A stretch of DNA of 64,000 nucleotides from positions 1-64,000 of the forward strand of contig NZ_FNHE01000011.1 of assembly GCF_900103785.1 (NCBI RefSeq), in the 5' to 3' direction. The number at the start of each line of letters is the position of its first letter. Positions within the stretch are counted from its first letter, which is position 1. Position numbers and translations under genes: made by a program. The notes beneath the pieces were generated by a model. It was not told where the DNA came from and did not search any database. It saw only the letters and a program-made list of their open reading frames with translations. The stretch comes from Geodermatophilus siccatus (GTDB lineage Bacteria > Actinomycetota > Actinomycetes > Mycobacteriales > Geodermatophilaceae). Positions 60,497 to 64,000 of the stretch are shown piece after piece.

Positions 60497-62125
60497 GTGC
60501 GCGTCCCCGCCTTCCTCTCGCACCGCCGTCGTGGCGACGCGAGCCTGGCCCGGCGCCTGCTCCTCCTCCAGGCGCTGGTCGTGGTGGTCGTCGTCCTGAC
60601 CATGACCGCCGTCGCCTATCTCGAGGCCCGCCAGGCGGTGCGCCAGGCGGCCGCGGAGGAGACCACGGCGATCGTCGCCAGTCTCGCCGACTCCCCGCTG
60701 GTCCGCTCGGCGGTGACCGGGCCGGACCCGACGGCGGTGCTGCAGCCCTACGTCGAGGAGGTCCGGGCCGACACCGGGACCTCGTTCATCACCGTCCTGG
60801 CGCCCGACCGCACCCGGTTCACCCACCCCGACCCGACGCAGATCGGCAAGCCGTTCATCGGCACGATCGGCCCGGCGCTCGAGGGCGAGACCTTCACCGA
60901 GACCTACACCGGCACGCTGGGCCCCTCGGTGCGCGCCACCGGCCCGGTGGTGGACGACGACGGCGACGTGGTGGCCGTGGTGTCGGCCGGGGTCACCGTC
61001 GAGGCGATCGGTGAGGACCTCGCCGCCGCCGTCCCCGGCATCCTCGGGACGGCGGCCGCGACGCTGGCCGTCGGCGCGCTGGGCAGCGCGGCGCTGTCCC
61101 GGCGGCTGCGGCGGCAGACCCACGGGCTGTCCCCGGCGCAGCTCGCGCGGATGGTCGACTACCACCACGCCGTGCTGCACGCCGTCCGCGAGGGCCTGCT
61201 CCTGGTGGACGACGAGCAGCGGGTGCAGCTGGTCAACGACGAGGCGCGGCGGCTGCTCGGGCTGACCGACGACCCCACCGGCCGGCACGTCGGCGAGCTC
61301 GGCCTGCCCCCGCAGCTGACCGCGGCGCTGGGGCAGCAGCGCACCGCCGTCGACGAGGTGCACGTGACCGGCACCCGGGTGCTGGTGGTCAACCAGGCCC
61401 CGCCGCGGCCGGAGGGCCGCTCGGCCGGGGCGGTGGTGACCCTGCGCGACCACACCGAGCTGCAGGCCCTGACCGGCGAGCTCGACAGCGTGCGCTCCTT
61501 CGCCGAGTCGCTGCGCGCCCAGGCGCACGAGGCGGCCAACCGGCTGCACACCACCGTGTCGCTGGTCGAGCTCGGCCGCACCCAGGAGGCGATCGACTTC
61601 GCCACCGCCCAGCTGGCCTCGGCCCAGCAGCTCACCGACCGGGTGGTCGACGCCGTGGGCGACCCGGTGCTGGCGGCGCTGCTCCTGGGCAAGGCCGCGA
61701 CGGCGCACGAGCGCGGCGTGCTGCTGGAGGTCGACCCGGGGACGGCGGTGGGGGAGACCGGCATCCCCGGCGGCGACCTGGTCACGATCGTCGGCAACCT
61801 GCTGGACAACGCGATCGACGCCGCGCTGGCCGGCGACCCGCCGCGGGAGGTGCAGTTCGCCGCCGAGGTCGACGGCGAGCGGCTGGAGATCCGGGTCGAG
61901 GACACCGGCCCCGGAGTCCGCGAGGAGGACCTGCCGCGGGTGTTCGAGCGCGGCTGGAGCACCAAGGAGACGACCGCCGCGCCCACCGGGCTCGGTCGCG
62001 GGCTGGGGCTGGCGCTGGTCGCCCAGGCCGTCGCCCGGCACGGCGGCACGCTCACCGTGCGACCCGGCCCGGGGGCGCTGTTCACCGTCACCCTGCCCGT
62101 CGGCGTACCGGCGGTGCCCCGGTGA
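60497..62125 (+). CDS. CitA/DcuS-type sensor histidine kinase
   Basis: 542 residues. Short cytoplasmic N-terminus, then membrane helix ALVVVVVVLTMTAVAYLEA, an extracytoplasmic PAS-like domain (about 50-180: FITVLAPDRTRFTHPDPTQI, GKPFIGTIGPALEGE) that binds dicarboxylates or citrate in relatives. A second membrane helix (around 185-200) and a cytoplasmic PAS with LLLVDDEQRVQLVNDEARRL follow. The phospho-His is in RAQAHEAANRLHTTVSLVEL, then HATPase NLLDNAIDAALAG, VEDTGPGVREEDL. It senses external C4-dicarboxylate and controls the adjacent dctA. The start is GTG 60497. The stop overlaps the regulator gene by four bases. Confidence 0.93.
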   Translation: MRVPAFLSHRRRGDASLARRLLLLQALVVVVVVLTMTAVAYLEARQAVRQAAAEETTAIVASLADSPLVRSAVTGPDPTAVLQPYVEEVRADTGTSFITVLAPDRTRFTHPDPTQIGKPFIGTIGPALEGETFTETYTGTLGPSVRATGPVVDDDGDVVAVVSAGVTVEAIGEDLAAAVPGILGTAAATLAVGALGSAALSRRLRRQTHGLSPAQLARMVDYHHAVLHAVREGLLLVDDEQRVQLVNDEARRLLGLTDDPTGRHVGELGLPPQLTAALGQQRTAVDEVHVTGTRVLVVNQAPPRPEGRSAGAVVTLRDHTELQALTGELDSVRSFAESLRAQAHEAANRLHTTVSLVELGRTQEAIDFATAQLASAQQLTDRVVDAVGDPVLAALLLGKAATAHERGVLLEVDPGTAVGETGIPGGDLVTIVGNLLDNAIDAALAGDPPREVQFAAEVDGERLEIRVEDTGPGVREEDLPRVFERGWSTKETTAAPTGLGRGLGLALVAQAVARHGGTLTVRPGPGALFTVTLPVGVPAVPR

Positions 62126-62808
62126 TCGGTGTCCCCGTCATCAAGGTGCTGGTCGTCGAGGACGAGCCGGTCGCCGCCGAGGCGCACCGCGCCTACGTCG
62201 ACCGGACGCCGGGCTTCACCACCGCGGCGGTCGCCGGCACCGGGGCCGCGGCCCTGGACGCGCTGGCCCGCCAGCCGGTCGACCTGGTGCTCCTGGACAT
62301 GAACCTCCCCGACGGCCACGGCATCGACCTGTGCCGGCGGATCCGCGGCGCCGGCGCCCAGGTCGACGTCCTCGCCGTCACCTCGGCGCGGGAGCTGGCC
62401 ACGGTGCGCGCCGCGGCTGCCCACGGCGTCGTCGGCTACCTGCTCAAGCCGTTCACCTACCCGGCGCTGCGCGACCGGCTGGCCGCGTACGCCGACTACC
62501 ACGCGCGGTTGCACGCCGGCGGGGACGCCGCCGGGCAGGACGACGTCGACCGCGTGCTCGGCGGGGTGCGCCCCAGCCGGCCGGCGCCGCTGCCCAAGGG
62601 GATGGGCCGGGAGACCCTCGACGCCGTCGTGGCCGCGGTGCGCGCCGCCGGCGCGGGGCTGTCCGCCGCGGAGACCGCCGAGCTGATCGGGGCCTCGCGG
62701 ATCACCGCCCGCCGCTACCTCGAGTACCTCGCCGACACCGGGCTGGTCGACCGGGCGCCGCGCTACGGCGGCACCGGCCGCCCCGAGCTCGAGTACCGCT
62801 GGCGCTGA
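62122..62808 (+). CDS. CitB/DcuR-type response regulator
   Basis: 228 residues. Receiver domain with phospho-Asp in VDLVLLDMNLPDGHGIDLCR and the Lys in GYLLKPFTYPALRDRL. A C-terminal winged-helix-like region reads LSAAETAELIGASRITARRY, with the EYLADTGLVDRAPRYGGTG tail seen in CitB/DcuR regulators. Phosphorylated by the kinase encoded just before it, it would activate dctA by binding in the divergent region at 60345-60496. GTG 62122 overlaps the kinase stop (GTGA). Confidence 0.93.
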   Translation: MIGVPVIKVLVVEDEPVAAEAHRAYVDRTPGFTTAAVAGTGAAALDALARQPVDLVLLDMNLPDGHGIDLCRRIRGAGAQVDVLAVTSARELATVRAAAAHGVVGYLLKPFTYPALRDRLAAYADYHARLHAGGDAAGQDDVDRVLGGVRPSRPAPLPKGMGRETLDAVVAAVRAAGAGLSAAETAELIGASRITARRYLEYLADTGLVDRAPRYGGTGRPELEYRWR

Positions 62809-62964
62809 GCCGCGATGACCCGGGCGCGGTAGCGTGGACCCGAGCGGCGGGCCCCGCGCTCCTCGTGCGTCACTCCCGCGGCGTACCCGACCACCGGCCC
62901 CGGCTCCCGGGGTCCCGGACCTGGGTCGCCCAGCCGCTGCGGTGGACGACCGGAGGTCGACGCC

Positions 62965-63726
62965 ATGGCGAACCCCGAACCGTCGGACCCCCTCGACCCG
63001 GTCGAGGCGCTGGAGCGGCTGGGCCGCCTGAGCCTCCGCGAGCACTGCATGAGGTCCCTGCTGCAGACGGTGGCGGACCTGGCCGGTGAGGTCGTGCCCG
63101 GCGATCCGGAGACCTCGGTGTCCCTGCTCATCAACGACCGGCCCGGCACGTCGGTGTTCACCGGAGAGCTGGCCCGGGCCTGCGACGAGAGCCAGTACGC
63201 CCGCGGCTACGGACCCTGCCTGCACGCTGCCGGCACCGGGGAGGTGGTCGAGATCGCCGACGCCCAGGCCGAGACGCGGTGGCCGGACTACACGGCGTAC
63301 GCCGTCGAGCAGGGCATGCTCAGCTCCCTGTCGGTCCCGCTGCCGATCACCGAGGGCATCGCGGGGGCGGTGAACCTGTACGCCCGCAAGCCCAACGCCT
63401 TCGACGAGGCCAGCCGCTCGGCGGCCGTCCGGTTCGCCGGCTACGCCTCGGTGGTGGCCGCGAACATGTACGCCCACGAAGAGGCCCGCGACCTGGTCGA
63501 GCACCTCGAGCGCAGGGTGGAGTCGCGCGCGGTCGTCGAGCGGGCCACGGGCATGCTCATGGAGCGCCACGGGCTCACGACCGAGCAGGCGCGGCAGGTC
63601 CTGGCCCGGGTGGCGAGGTACGCCGACTCCAGGGTCAAGGACGTCGCGGCCGGTCTCGTGCGGACCGGCGAGCTCCCGGGGGACGGCGATCCGGCGGCCG
63701 ACCTGCTCGAGGGCACGGGTCCCTGA
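62965..63726 (+). CDS. GAF-ANTAR regulator
   Basis: 253 residues. The GAF domain (about 20-175) reads RPGTSVFTGELARACDESQY, RGYGPCLHAAGTGEVVEIAD, SLSVPLPITEGIAGAVNLYA. The ANTAR domain is at the C-terminus (VESRAVVERATGMLMERHGL, TTEQARQVLARVARYADSRV). It is a stand-alone RNA-binding antiterminator, similar to the PAS-GAF-ANTAR protein at 26261 but without PAS. The GPC motif in the GAF pocket may bind a ligand or sense redox. ATG 62965 follows CGGAGGTCGACGCC. TAGCGT at 62829-62834 could be the -10, giving a leader of about 125 bases. Confidence 0.92.
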   Translation: MANPEPSDPLDPVEALERLGRLSLREHCMRSLLQTVADLAGEVVPGDPETSVSLLINDRPGTSVFTGELARACDESQYARGYGPCLHAAGTGEVVEIADAQAETRWPDYTAYAVEQGMLSSLSVPLPITEGIAGAVNLYARKPNAFDEASRSAAVRFAGYASVVAANMYAHEEARDLVEHLERRVESRAVVERATGMLMERHGLTTEQARQVLARVARYADSRVKDVAAGLVRTGELPGDGDPAADLLEGTGP

Positions 63727-63819
63727 CCGCCCGCCGGAGTGCCGGTTCGGCGCACCCACCGCGCCAGGCGCCCGGTCGGCATGCCCGCCGGGCCGGGGGA
63801 TCGCCACCGGACGGCAGGG

Positions 63820-64000
63820 TCAGCGCGCCGGGGTGGCCTCGCGCGCGTCGTCGTCCCTGCGGTCGACGTCGTCCCCGGCCACCGCCTCGCCGCGGGCGAC
63901 CAGCCCGGCGACGTCGGACAGCGGGATCTCCCGGAGGAACAGCGCCAGCAGCAGCGCGACGGCGAAGGCCGGCAGCAGGTAGCCGAACACCGGGGCCAGG
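63820..64000 (-). CDS. C-terminal end of an MFS (DHA2-like) transporter, cut by the window
   Basis: The last 59 residues are open to the window edge: LAPVFGYLLPAFAVALLLAL, then FLREIPLSDVAGLVARGEAV and a charged tail ending REATPAR. A final membrane helix followed by FLREIPL is typical of DHA2 drug exporters (usually FLKEIPL). The rest of the gene lies beyond base 64000. No start, membrane count or substrate can be given. Confidence 0.7.
   Translation of the reverse strand, partial: LAPVFGYLLPAFAVALLLALFLREIPLSDVAGLVARGEAVAGDDVDRRDDDAREATPAR

Overview
The window is very GC-rich, GTG-start-rich DNA with densely packed genes on both strands. Several features point to an actinobacterium, most likely the Geodermatophilaceae (Blastococcus/Modestobacter/Geodermatophilus). 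These are an MshC-type cysteine ligase, a fused isobutyryl-CoA mutase, a SAM-IV riboswitch, GAF-ANTAR regulators, a DUF1876 protein and many apparently leaderless genes whose -10 box lies 6-7 bases before a GTG or ATG. The family assignment is inference; no rRNA or tRNA is present to settle it.

Layout. 1-360: tail of an IS481-type insertion sequence ending next to a CCTAGG target. 379-3625: pyridoxal kinase, an HTH/Clp-N protein with twin operators, an MshC-like ligase and a DUF1876 protein. 3724-9395: a membrane cluster of a flippase-like protein, a PAP2-kinase-flippase fusion and a divergent membrane-kinase protein. 9415-11370: small proteins, a TVP38 membrane protein and an acetyltransferase. 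11461-17467: IcmF, a dehydrogenase, a BtuF-like protein lacking a signal peptide, and a serine hydrolase. 17536-23119: KatG, a cupin, then divergent MaoC and racemase/enoyl-CoA hydratase genes. 23217-28707: CheB and CheR-PAS, a PAS-GAF-ANTAR regulator and YceI. 28718-33220: CoA-transferase, hydrolase, then cysteine dioxygenase with a Cys-containing leader peptide, back to back with a SAM-IV riboswitch that has no gene behind it. 33298-38290: sulfotransferase, split chrB plus chrA, and an antiporter. 38395-44648: SpoIIE-type phosphatase, intracellular-type subtilisin with a stand-alone I9-like partner, STAS protein, dehydrogenase and phosphofructokinase. 44753-52314: SBP56-type methanethiol oxidase, dienelactone hydrolase, and a quinate/shikimate catabolic cluster with TetR and twin operators. 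52402-57187: UBP finger, Cys-less thioredoxin-like protein, broken CAP gene, and a REC-flavoprotein/cNMP-kinase pair. 57319-64000: MFS exporter, dicarboxylate transporter with its two-component system, GAF-ANTAR protein, and the end of another MFS gene.

Cross-cutting observations. Five hairpins directly follow stop codons. They share the ten-base loop TCGCAGGCTC (one variant) while their stems differ yet still pair. A 14-bp direct repeat suggests that a short element inserted at the start of the MaoC gene. Sulfur metabolism recurs (MshC-like, CDO, SAM-IV, SBP56, sulfotransferase). Redox and stress signalling recurs as well (KatG, REC-flavoprotein, cNMP-kinase, ANTAR, SpoIIE/STAS).
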